From positions 1-34,339 of the forward strand of contig JAIPJN010000005.1 in the NCBI GenBank assembly GCA_021734125.1: DNA of 34,339 nucleotides. Direction: 5' to 3'. Made by a program: the position numbers and the translations under genes. The notes below the pieces were generated by a model. It had not been told where the DNA came from and made no database searches. It saw only the letters and a list, made by a program, of their open reading frames with translations. Position 1 is the stretch's first letter. Each line of letters starts with the position of its first letter. This document shows positions 10,701 through 18,435 of the stretch, piece by piece. This DNA is from Patescibacteria group bacterium (GTDB lineage: Bacteria; Patescibacteriota; Patescibacteriia; JAGPKW01).

Positions 10701-10835
10701 AATAAAAGAAGAAGAAAAGCTCGAAAATCAAGTGGTACAAAGAATTTTTCTAAAAATCAAGAAACATCAGAAAAAACTGAACAGTCTGATTCTAGTGGGA
10801 ATTCTAAAAATAATAGAGAAAATAAAGGTTTTTAA
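7779..10835 (+). CDS. VirB6/TrbL-like type IV secretion integral membrane protein with long disordered C-terminal tail
   Basis: Multiple TM helices in the first ~280 aa (DVWMMLRDICNMFFILILLIIGISTILG..., AFLINYSKVIVGMMIDFAQIF...), then ~700 aa of charged/coiled and S/N/Q/K-rich sequence; located with PrgI and VirB4 homologues. Confidence 0.65.
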   Translation: MKLIISLFNALQEGVFYLSNIIMKGYSFIMNITSTGVNEPGIVDVWMMLRDICNMFFILILLIIGISTILGIKKYSYRKNLINVLISAFLINYSKVIVGMMIDFAQIFIIPFNDAISNSISLITHPAFVIDAGVSSVWAAILGFIFSLAFFAVAIIALVYSLIRLVFIWITIAISPIIVLGYGVPFDKVKKSLKGFFQKFISFLMGGILLSFFMWFALYILSSSSSGMVENIKNDTYFYVHSANSETEEVNISGSNMMLMIVSLVFLIYAQKFAISSSKQAGNFAGDIASKANSIGMKPLNKLKGLGLKSAKLGKSTLKGAAKGAANIPKNYVSSASSNVFKTGLSSLRNKSNFFDRKMSNREERLKMGNEAFRQQRTDNYMYGGTPSSKGSIKKETLESLKRNKSMDLAKLKSEGASVSEIKLAKFNWDLKTKEKEMHNSRNKLKSASSPDEKDKIQKELNTKRAEFSKLKGDKAKYINELKDIQFGKSASSEDSSQLKDIKGIMDNIGTGENINLSTEYSDLLGKDGKLKKNITSDSRKEIMATIISKMKNKNLKGKDEEFIENNSALFRTMNQDVLSTMNSQIDKNYSDDERVKKFKQKIKNPGTFELSDKENADIEKGDKYKEYQDLINEAFSEVKNIKTEEERDEKLGELDKKGVKEDFKELFKKQADLIISRKDLEERRKIISRKREELDAIVDTSYYSKEKYEKDIKEISDLEKEYKKEEKDYKKLKKQISSKKIEDLDLGFINKKETNEDASSDDWDNKGFEDNYEGFGESNSSSQSQDQGKSEDASSDDWDNKGFGDGGFGESNFSNQSQNGSSKNQSGSSSNQSQSESNAGFKSESTTNQSQNKENSGKSESGDSNSQGNNGGQSFNNQSKNQEKSGSNKKSQFQNSEAFKNNRTSNFSKKRSSGRKANSSMKNDSNLKYAQKKKKAKESDKDNSFNDNNINNFEDNLEKEKVENKGKTYKETKNKRRRKARKSSGTKNFSKNQETSEKTEQSDSSGNSKNNRENKGF
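10047..10186 (+). repeat. Direct repeat pair inside the VirB6-like tail (35-nt units at 10047-10081 and 10152-10186)
   Basis: gaagatgctagttctgatgattgggataataaagg occurs twice, 105 nt apart (in phase), encoding EDASSDDWDNKG. Confidence 0.9.
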
Positions 10836-10864
10836 ATAAATATAAAAAATAAATAAAAGGTTAT

Positions 10865-12463
10865 ATGGATAAAATTTTAGAGATAATTTTATCTCCTGAT
10901 TCTGAAAAATTTAGAGGTGATCTTTTTGAGAGATATGAAATTTCTGATGATGATATTTTTATTATAAATTCTAATTTTAAGAAATTTTTTTCTGGTGAAA
11001 TTAAATTTTTAGATTTTTTAAAAGAGTGTTCCGATCTTAATATAAAATTAATAGAAGAATATTTAGATTTTCATTTAAAATTAATAGAAGAGTATTTAGA
11101 TAGTGATTATAATACTTTGATGAAAGATTTTTCTAATTTTATTATTTCAAAAAATAATATAAATGGTAGTGATCAGCCATTGTTAAATAAAAACGATGAT
11201 GTTTTGAATAAAACAGGTGAAAAAAATAAAAAAAATAAAAATGATAAAAAAGGTAGTGGTCAGAGATCTCTGACCAATAAAGAAAATATAGGTAGTGACC
11301 AACGATCGTTGGTCAATACAAATTCATATAAACATGGTGATATAAAAAATATTTTGGAAGATGATAAAAATAAACGTAGTGATCAGCCATTGTTAAATAA
11401 AAACGATGATGTTTTGAATAAAACAGGTGAAAAAAATAAAAATGATAAAAAAGGTAGTGGTCAGAGATCTCTGACCAATAAAGATGATAAAACAGAAAAA
11501 TATGCTGAAGAAATTAGAAAAATTATAAAAGAAGAAATAAATCAAGATTTTTTATTAGGTGCAAAAAATAAAAATAAGGAATTAACTGATGGCGTTTTTA
11601 ATCCTTTTGATAATCCTTCTTTAATTGTTGATGAAGTTATTAATATTATAGGACTTAGGTTTAAAAATGAAAAAAATAGAGATAAATTTTATTCTATATT
11701 AATAAAATATTTGAAAAATATTAGGAATAAACATCAGTCTTATGAAATTTTAGTAGATGATAAAATAGGTTTATCTGTTTCTAAAATTGCTGCTGAAAAA
11801 ATATTGAATCTTACCGAAAAAATAAAAAAACAAAAAGAGAACAATCTACTTGAATATAAAAAAAGTAAATTAATAAAAAAAGAAAAAAAAGATTCAGTAA
11901 ATAACATATTAAATGTAAAATCTGATAATTCTATAGAAAATAAAAAAAGCAGTGGTCAGTCACAGCTTGTTAATAAAAAAAATAAAGATTTAACTGGATT
12001 AAAAACAGAAGAAGATATTTTTCACTTTTATGATGGAAATATTGAAGAGTTATATATGAAAAGAGAAAAAGAAAGATCTAAGGAAATAGATATGGATATG
12101 GATATTGGCGGTGATATTCATAGAGATTTTTTATCCAATAGATTAGTTGGCCCTGTTGAAGAATTAGCTTATTTTACAATTATTGATTTTAGAAATTTAG
12201 GAGAAGATTTAGATGAAAGAATAAAAAAATTAAAACAGAAAATTAATGTTTTGGAAGATTATGGTTTGAATAAAAAAATCCTTGGAATAAAAGCTTGGCT
12301 TAATTCAGAAGTTTCAGAAGTTTATAAAGCTATTTTAAATGAAAGTATTGAATTTGGTAGCATAGAAAATGCTGTTTTAAAAAGAAAAGAAAAGGGTCGT
12401 TTATATTTGACAGAAGAAGAAATAAATAAAATAGCAGAACTTAATAGGGAATTTAGAATTTAA
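10865..12463 (+). CDS. Hypothetical disordered/coiled protein of the T4SS-like cluster
   Basis: Long ORF between VirB6-like and PrgI-like genes; charged, carries six palindrome-derived peptides (GSGQRSLTNK, GSDQRSLVN, GSDQPLLNK etc.). Confidence 0.7.
   Translation: MDKILEIILSPDSEKFRGDLFERYEISDDDIFIINSNFKKFFSGEIKFLDFLKECSDLNIKLIEEYLDFHLKLIEEYLDSDYNTLMKDFSNFIISKNNINGSDQPLLNKNDDVLNKTGEKNKKNKNDKKGSGQRSLTNKENIGSDQRSLVNTNSYKHGDIKNILEDDKNKRSDQPLLNKNDDVLNKTGEKNKNDKKGSGQRSLTNKDDKTEKYAEEIRKIIKEEINQDFLLGAKNKNKELTDGVFNPFDNPSLIVDEVINIIGLRFKNEKNRDKFYSILIKYLKNIRNKHQSYEILVDDKIGLSVSKIAAEKILNLTEKIKKQKENNLLEYKKSKLIKKEKKDSVNNILNVKSDNSIENKKSSGQSQLVNKKNKDLTGLKTEEDIFHFYDGNIEELYMKREKERSKEIDMDMDIGGDIHRDFLSNRLVGPVEELAYFTIIDFRNLGEDLDERIKKLKQKINVLEDYGLNKKILGIKAWLNSEVSEVYKAILNESIEFGSIENAVLKRKEKGRLYLTEEEINKIAELNREFRI
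11166..11188 (+). repeat. Degenerate GTAG-headed palindrome (family B)
   Basis: gtagtgatcagccattgttaaat; aligns to GTAGTGACCAACGATCGTTGGTC with substitutions; encodes GSDQPLLN. Confidence 0.6.
11253..11275 (+). repeat. GTAG-headed palindrome, family C
   Basis: GTAG-T-GGTCAGAGATCTCTGACC, perfect 18-nt palindrome; encodes GSGQRSLT. Confidence 0.85.
11292..11314 (+). repeat. GTAG-headed palindrome, family B
   Basis: GTAG-T-GACCAACGATCGTTGGTC, perfect 18-nt palindrome; encodes GSDQRSLV. Confidence 0.85.
11376..11398 (+). repeat. Degenerate GTAG-headed palindrome (family B), duplicated copy
   Basis: Same 23-mer as 11166-11188, 210 nt downstream. Confidence 0.6.
11454..11476 (+). repeat. GTAG-headed palindrome, family C, second copy
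   Basis: Same 23-mer as 11253-11275. Confidence 0.85.
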
Positions 12464-12466
12464 TTT

Positions 12467-12898
12467 ATGAAACAATTTTTAGTTCCACAATTTTCTGATG
12501 TAGAACCTAAAATATTAGGTCCTTTGACTGTAAAGAATTTTATAATAATAATAATAGGAATTTTATTATGTGTTCTTGCTTGGAAGTTTGCAGATCTTAC
12601 ATTATTTATTTTAGAAGCTTTAGTTATTATAACTGTTACAGCTCTTGTTGGTTTTGTTAAAATTAATGGTAGATCTTTTCATTATTTTTTATTAGATTTA
12701 ATTAATTTTTCTAAAAAAGGTAAAATTAGAGTATGGAACAAAGATTATGATAAAATAAATACAATACAAGAAAAAAAAGAAGAAAAAAAAGAAGAAAAAA
12801 GAGAAAAAGACACTATAACTGGATCAAAATTAAATGAGCTTTCATTATTGCTTGATACAGGTGGTGCTTATAAAGTAGATGATGAAAATTTAAATTAA
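12467..12898 (+). CDS. PrgI family membrane protein (T4SS-associated)
   Basis: MKQFLVPQFSDVEPKILGPLTVKNFI..., two TM helices, ...NGRSFHYFLLDLINFSKKGKIRVWNK: PrgI-like pattern; adjacent to VirB4. Confidence 0.75.
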   Translation: MKQFLVPQFSDVEPKILGPLTVKNFIIIIIGILLCVLAWKFADLTLFILEALVIITVTALVGFVKINGRSFHYFLLDLINFSKKGKIRVWNKDYDKINTIQEKKEEKKEEKREKDTITGSKLNELSLLLDTGGAYKVDDENLN

Positions 12899-12903
12899 TT
12901 ATT

Positions 12904-13614
12904 ATGGCAAAAAAAACAGAAACAATGCACAATCCTAAGATTACTAAATCTAAACCTTCTGCGTCTACACAGAAATTTTTAGATATTTCAGAAATAAGAG
13001 ATGACCTTGTTATTTTAAAAGATGGTTCTATCAGATCTGTTATTATGGTTTCTTCAATAAATTTTGCTTTAAAATCTGTTGAAGAACAGGAAGCCATTAT
13101 TTCTTCTTATGTAAGGTTTTTAAATAGTTTAAATGCGCCTATACAAGTAGTAATTCAATCTAGAAGATTGGATTTAGATTCTTATATTGAAGAATTAGAA
13201 GGGAATGCAAAAAAACAAAAAAATGATTTACTTAAAATGCAGATAAATGAATATATTAAATATATTAAAGATTTGGTTGTATTAGGAAATATAATGACTA
13301 AAAAGTTTTTTGTTGTTGTTTCTTATGATCCTTCTGGAAAATCTAATTCAAGTAAAACCTTTATGCAAAGTTTGACTGAAATATTTTCCCCTTCTGCATC
13401 TATTACTATTTCTAAAAAAAGTTTTGAAAAATATAAAGTTAATTTATTTAAAAAGGTGAATTATATAAAATCAAATTTAAATAATTTAGGCTTACTTACT
13501 ACAACTTTAGATACTAAAGGTCTTATAGAGTTGTTTTATTCTACTTATAATATGACTGTTTCTAAATATCAAAAAATATATGATATAGAGGAAATGAGGG
13601 TAGATGAAGAATAA
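12904..13614 (+). CDS. VirB4/TraC N-terminal-domain-like protein
   Basis: FLDISEIRDDLVILKDGSIRSVIMVSSINFALKSVEEQEAIISSYVRFLNSLNAPIQVVIQSRRLDLDSYI resembles TraC/VirB4 N-terminal regions; directly upstream of the VirB4 ATPase. Confidence 0.65.
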   Translation: MAKKTETMHNPKITKSKPSASTQKFLDISEIRDDLVILKDGSIRSVIMVSSINFALKSVEEQEAIISSYVRFLNSLNAPIQVVIQSRRLDLDSYIEELEGNAKKQKNDLLKMQINEYIKYIKDLVVLGNIMTKKFFVVVSYDPSGKSNSSKTFMQSLTEIFSPSASITISKKSFEKYKVNLFKKVNYIKSNLNNLGLLTTTLDTKGLIELFYSTYNMTVSKYQKIYDIEEMRVDEE

Positions 13615-13633
13615 TATATTAATCTATTAATTT

Positions 13634-15694
13634 ATGGCATTTGATTTAAAACAATTATCTTCTATTTCTTCTGAAAATACTGATGAAAAAATTAATAAAA
13701 AGAAAAAAGAAAAGATAGATAAAAAAAAGCAAAAGGAAAAAGAGATAGACAAAAATACTGAAAAAGATATAAAGTTTGTTCAAGAAGAAAAATTGTATAG
13801 GAAAGGTACCGTGTCTGTGAGAGATTTGATTTCTCCTGCATCTATGAAGGTTACTCCTAAATTTTTAGAAATTAATGGTACTTTTGTTAGAACTATATAT
13901 GTTGTTAATTATCCTAGATTTTTATCAATAGGTTGGTTGAATCCTCTTATAAATATTGATAATACTGTTGATATAGCTATGTTTTTTTATCCTATTGATA
14001 TCCCTAAAATTTTAAAACAACTTCGTAATAAGGTAGGTTCTCTTCAGGCTCAATTAAATGCTGATGAAGAAAAAGGGGCTCCTAGAGATCCTTTAAGACA
14101 AGCTGCTTTAGAAGATATGGAAAATTTAAGAGATTCTTTAACCCAAGGAACTGAGCATTTTTTTCAATTTGCTTTATATCTTACTATTTATGCTGATTCA
14201 GAAAAAGAGCTTGAAAAATTATCTGATGAAGTAGATTTTTTGTTTGGTTCTAGATTAATATATACAAAAAGAGCTTTTTATCAGTCTGAACAAGGTTTTA
14301 ATTCTACATTACCACTTGGAAATGATGAACTTAATATTATTTTTAATTTAAATTCTTCTCCTATTGCATCATCTTTTCCTTTTGTTTCATCTGATTTAAC
14401 TTCAAATAGTGGAATATTATATGGAGTTAATGAACACAATAATAGTTTAATTATTTTTGATAGATTTTCACTTGCTAATGCAAATAGTGTTGTTTTTGCT
14501 ACTTCTGGAGCTGGTAAAAGTTATGCTGTAAAACTTGAGGTTTTAAGGAGTTTGATGATGGGGACTGATGTTATTATTATAGATCCAGAATATGAATATA
14601 AACAATTATCAGATGCTGTTGGAGGTACTTATATAAATATTTCTTTGAATTCAGAAAATAAAATGAACCCTTTTGATCTTCCTAAAACTCCTGGTGTTGG
14701 TGGTAGTAAAGTTTCTGATATTATTAGATCTCAGGTTATAACTATGAAAGGACTTTTAAAACTTATGGTTGGTGAGATGTCAAATACAGAAGATGTTATT
14801 ATAGATAAAGCCCTTCTTGAAACTTATGCTAAAAAAGATATAGACGCTAATGCAGATTTATCTTCAATAGAAAGTCCTCTAATGCAAGATTTTTATGAGG
14901 TTTTAAGTGGTATGGAAGGAGGTGAAGATCTTGCGCTCAGGGTAAAAAAATATGTTGATGGAACTTTTGCTGGTTTATTTAATAGTCCGACAAATGTTGA
15001 AGTTAATAATCAACTTGTTGTTTTTTGTGTAAGAGATTTGGAAGACGAGTTAAGACCTATTGGAATTTATAATATTGTTACTTATATATGGAATATTATA
15101 AGATCTGAGACTAAAAAAAGAATATTAATAGTTGATGAGGCTTGGTGGCTTATGCAAAATGATGATTCAGCAAAATTTATATTTGCCCTTGTTAAAAGAT
15201 GTAGAAAATATTATATGGGTGTTACCACTATTACTCAGGATGTTAATGATTTTTTAAATAATCAGTATGGAAGAGCTATTGTAACTAATTCTGCTATGCA
15301 AATTTTATTAAAACAATCTTCTGCTGCAATTGATAATATAGCTAAAGTTTTTATGTTAACTGAAGGTGAAAAATATTTATTATTAGAAAGAAGTGTTGGA
15401 GAAGGAATATTTTTTGCTGGTAAAAAACATGCTGCTATAAAAATTATAGCTTCTTATACAGAAGATCAGCTTATTACTTCTGATCCTAGACAACTGCTTA
15501 AAATAAAAGAAGAAAAAGAAGAATTTGAAGAAGAAATTAAATCTTCTGTTTCTGAGGAAACAAAAAAAGATTTAAAAGAAATAGAAAATAGTGATGAATT
15601 AAAAGATGAAAAAGATACAGAATTAGAAAGTAAAAAAGAAGATCCAAAGTCTTCTAAAAAGAAAAAAAATGAATTTGAATCTGAGTCAGAATAA
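13634..15694 (+). CDS. virB4: VirB4-like type IV secretion ATPase
   Basis: Walker A FATSGAGKSYAVKLEVLRSLMMGTDVIIIDPEYEY, Walker B RILIVDEAWWLMQ, TITQDVNDFL; MNPFDLP motif. Confidence 0.9.
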   Translation: MAFDLKQLSSISSENTDEKINKKKKEKIDKKKQKEKEIDKNTEKDIKFVQEEKLYRKGTVSVRDLISPASMKVTPKFLEINGTFVRTIYVVNYPRFLSIGWLNPLINIDNTVDIAMFFYPIDIPKILKQLRNKVGSLQAQLNADEEKGAPRDPLRQAALEDMENLRDSLTQGTEHFFQFALYLTIYADSEKELEKLSDEVDFLFGSRLIYTKRAFYQSEQGFNSTLPLGNDELNIIFNLNSSPIASSFPFVSSDLTSNSGILYGVNEHNNSLIIFDRFSLANANSVVFATSGAGKSYAVKLEVLRSLMMGTDVIIIDPEYEYKQLSDAVGGTYINISLNSENKMNPFDLPKTPGVGGSKVSDIIRSQVITMKGLLKLMVGEMSNTEDVIIDKALLETYAKKDIDANADLSSIESPLMQDFYEVLSGMEGGEDLALRVKKYVDGTFAGLFNSPTNVEVNNQLVVFCVRDLEDELRPIGIYNIVTYIWNIIRSETKKRILIVDEAWWLMQNDDSAKFIFALVKRCRKYYMGVTTITQDVNDFLNNQYGRAIVTNSAMQILLKQSSAAIDNIAKVFMLTEGEKYLLLERSVGEGIFFAGKKHAAIKIIASYTEDQLITSDPRQLLKIKEEKEEFEEEIKSSVSEETKKDLKEIENSDELKDEKDTELESKKEDPKSSKKKKNEFESESE

Positions 15695-15715
15695 TTTATA
15701 TATAATTAAAAAAAT

Positions 15716-16264
15716 ATGACTAGAAAAAAAATAATTATAATTTCATTAATTTTTTTGTTACTTAGTGCTTTTTTTGTATTTTTAATATATTTATTAGATA
15801 AGCAAAATCCTGATTATAATTTATTAAATAATAATGATAAGAATATTGAAGAAAAGGAAGAAGTAGCACCATCTTATGATATAGTTATCTCTGATCAAGA
15901 AAAAATAACATCTCTTTCAAGAGGTTTTATACAAACTTTAAAAACATATAATAATAAAACAAATTTTTCTAATATTGTTGATATGTATCCACTAATGACC
16001 GATTCTTTTAAGTCTAAAATGATATCTACTTTAGAAGGATATTTAGAAAATTCTGAGCCTTCTTCTGATTTTTTTACTCAAAAAATTCATGTTAGAGATG
16101 TTAATCTTATATTATTTAATGAAGGTGATACAGTTGCTAATGTTGAAGTATTTTGTGATAAATATTCTGGGGATGATCCTTCTAATTTAAATTTAGAGGA
16201 AGTTAAATATATTTTAGATTTAGTGAAAATAGGTTCAGAATGGAAAGTTGATAATATATATTAA
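15716..16264 (+). CDS. Hypothetical membrane-anchored protein of the T4SS-like cluster
   Basis: N-terminal TM helix then a ~130-aa soluble domain with NTF2/VirB8-like length and position (fold not demonstrable by eye). Confidence 0.5.
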   Translation: MTRKKIIIISLIFLLLSAFFVFLIYLLDKQNPDYNLLNNNDKNIEEKEEVAPSYDIVISDQEKITSLSRGFIQTLKTYNNKTNFSNIVDMYPLMTDSFKSKMISTLEGYLENSEPSSDFFTQKIHVRDVNLILFNEGDTVANVEVFCDKYSGDDPSNLNLEEVKYILDLVKIGSEWKVDNIY

Positions 16265-16265
16265 T

Positions 16266-16826
16266 ATGTTAAGTCAGGATCAAATAGAGAAAAAATATAA
16301 AAGAGAATTAGATAAAAAAAAGAATGATTATAATGTTTCTCAAGCTGAGAATATAAAACGTTCTAAGGTTTTTGATGATAAATATTCAGAAATTTCTTTA
16401 TCTTCTAAAGAAGCAGAAGAATCGGAGAATAATTTAGAGGATGAAAATCATTCTTCTAATTATGAGAAAGCTTTAAAAAGAAAATTAGAAATTAATAAAA
16501 AAAATAAAAAAACAAAATTAAAAAAGAAGGCTAAAGAAAAAGTAAAAAAGGAAAGTATTGATAAAGTTAAAAAGGCTGTTGCAAGAAAAATTTGGGTAGT
16601 TATTGCTCCATATTTAATATATATTATTCCAGTTTTATTAGGTATTCTTTTGTTATTTTTTATAATTTTATATGTATTTTCTATTTTTGATATAGGTAGA
16701 AATTATAATGATTATTCAGAAGATGAAAAAGCATATAATGAAGAAATTAAAGAAGATTATGATGCAGAAATTAAAGAAGATTATGATTCTGAGTATTGGG
16801 AAAATCAAGAAGAAGAGGATGAATAA
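16266..16826 (+). CDS. Hypothetical single-TM charged membrane protein
   Basis: ORF listed from 16248, but ATG at 16266 follows the upstream stop by 1 nt and is the more plausible start (MLSQDQIEKKYKREL...). Confidence 0.6.
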   Translation: MLSQDQIEKKYKRELDKKKNDYNVSQAENIKRSKVFDDKYSEISLSSKEAEESENNLEDENHSSNYEKALKRKLEINKKNKKTKLKKKAKEKVKKESIDKVKKAVARKIWVVIAPYLIYIIPVLLGILLLFFIILYVFSIFDIGRNYNDYSEDEKAYNEEIKEDYDAEIKEDYDSEYWENQEEEDE

Positions 16827-16871
16827 AATCGTTTTTTGATGTATAATAAAGTAAATAATTTATAATTTTTT

Positions 16872-18155
16872 ATGAGTGAAAGATTAAAAAAAATATTGTA
16901 TGTTATAGGTTTTTTATTACTATCTATATTAATTGCTTTTTTAATATATTTTTTCTTTTTTAGAGATTTTGTAATAGATGAACCGATAGATTTAGGTGAA
17001 GAAACAGAAGAACAAACAGGTTCTACAGGCGGTCTTACTGGATCTCCCGAAGGTGGACAAAATATTATAGATGTTGATATAGATGAAGAAGAAGATGAAG
17101 ATGAAGATAGTTCTTTAGTTCCAGTTGAAGATACAGAAGAAGATTATCAACCTCCATCAGAATTAGCAAGTGGGGGTAAAACTTTATCAGAGATTATTTC
17201 TTTTGAAAATACATATAATCCAACTTTATCTCCTGGTGGTGATATATTGTCTTATAACAAAGATACAGGAGAATTTTCTAGATTAGACACTGAATCTGGT
17301 GAGAGTATTATATTTGATAGCATTTCTTATAAAGGTGCCGAAACTATAGAATGGTCTCCTGATTCTACAAAAGTTTTGGCAGAATTTCCTGATGGTTCTA
17401 ATGTTATATATGATTTTGATAAAAATAGGCAATATGTTTTACCTACTAATTGGTATAATTTTGACTTTACAGAAGATAGTTCAGGTTTAGTTTTTTTAAC
17501 AGAAAGTACTGATCCTAAAAAAAGATGGCTTTCTACTTCTGATGTTGATGGTTCTAATTATAATCCCATTGAAAATTTAGGTGAAAATGAAAGATTTGTT
17601 GATGTTGTTTATTCCCCAAATGATCAATATATTGCTCTTTCTAGAACAGGAAAACCTCTTGGGTTATGGAGACAACAAGTAATTCCTATAGGTTTAAATG
17701 ATGAAAATTTTAAGGCTATAGAAATAGAAGGTAGAAATTATCATCCTTTATATACTCCAGATGGAGAAAAAATGGTTTATGATTGTTATAATTTAGAGAG
17801 TAATTATAAACCTATTTTGTATGTAGTTGATGTTGCCCCTGGAAGTGTTGGATTAGACCATTTTTCATTGAATATTAATACTTGGGTTTCTAAATGTACC
17901 TTTAATAATTCTGGAACTTATTTATTTTGTGGTGTTCCTAGAGAGCTTCTAAAAGGATCTGGTTTATTTGAGGAATTTTCTAAAGATACTGTTGATGATA
18001 TTTATGCTATAAATATTTCTACTGGAAATTCAGTAAAGATAGCAGAACCAACAATAAAAGTTAATATTGAATCTATGTTTTTATCTGAAGATCAATCTGT
18101 TTTGTATTATACAGATTCTTCTTCTGGGTCAATTTATAGTATTAATTTAAAATAA
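16872..18155 (+). CDS. Membrane-anchored TolB-like beta-propeller protein
   Basis: N-terminal TM, acidic linker, repeating blade motifs (NPTLSPGGDILSY, IEWSPDSTKVLAEF, DVVYSPNDQYIALSR, HPLYTPDGEKMVYD). Confidence 0.7.
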   Translation: MSERLKKILYVIGFLLLSILIAFLIYFFFFRDFVIDEPIDLGEETEEQTGSTGGLTGSPEGGQNIIDVDIDEEEDEDEDSSLVPVEDTEEDYQPPSELASGGKTLSEIISFENTYNPTLSPGGDILSYNKDTGEFSRLDTESGESIIFDSISYKGAETIEWSPDSTKVLAEFPDGSNVIYDFDKNRQYVLPTNWYNFDFTEDSSGLVFLTESTDPKKRWLSTSDVDGSNYNPIENLGENERFVDVVYSPNDQYIALSRTGKPLGLWRQQVIPIGLNDENFKAIEIEGRNYHPLYTPDGEKMVYDCYNLESNYKPILYVVDVAPGSVGLDHFSLNINTWVSKCTFNNSGTYLFCGVPRELLKGSGLFEEFSKDTVDDIYAINISTGNSVKIAEPTIKVNIESMFLSEDQSVLYYTDSSSGSIYSINLK

Positions 18156-18214
18156 TATATAAAACACTTTACAAAGCTTTTATTAAAGGTTAGAATATTT
18201 TATATAGTTTATAT

Positions 18215-18302
18215 GCCGAGGTGGTGGAATTGGTAGACACGCAAGACTTAAAATCTTGTTTCATTTTATGAAGTGCGGGTTCAAGTCCCGCCCTCGGCAC
18301 CA
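18215..18302 (+). tRNA. tRNA-Leu (anticodon TAA), CCA encoded
   Basis: gccgagg...cctcggc acceptor, class II long variable arm, anticodon loop cttaaaa, ggttcaagtccc T arm. Confidence 0.95.
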
Positions 18303-18316
18303 ATATTAAAGCAGTG

Positions 18317-18341
18317 GGAACGCGCCTTGGCGCGTTCCTAC
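18317..18341 (-). repeat. GTAG-headed palindrome on minus strand; possible tRNA-Leu terminator on plus strand
   Basis: Minus strand GTAGGAACGCGCCAAGGCGCGTTCC; plus strand ggaacgcgcc-tt-ggcgcgttcc (10-bp perfect stem) followed by tacaattttttt. Confidence 0.85.
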
Positions 18342-18435
18342 AATTTTTTTAATAAATTTATTTCAATTTTATTTTATTTTAATTTTATTTTAATTTTTAT
18401 ATATCATTATTAAAGTGTTTTTAATTTAAAAAATA

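Noticed and set aside
5828-11476. Possible CRISPR array from the repeated palindromes
   Set aside because: Copies are in frame in coding sequence, spacers are irregular (51, 90, 168 nt and more), stems differ and no cas genes are present.
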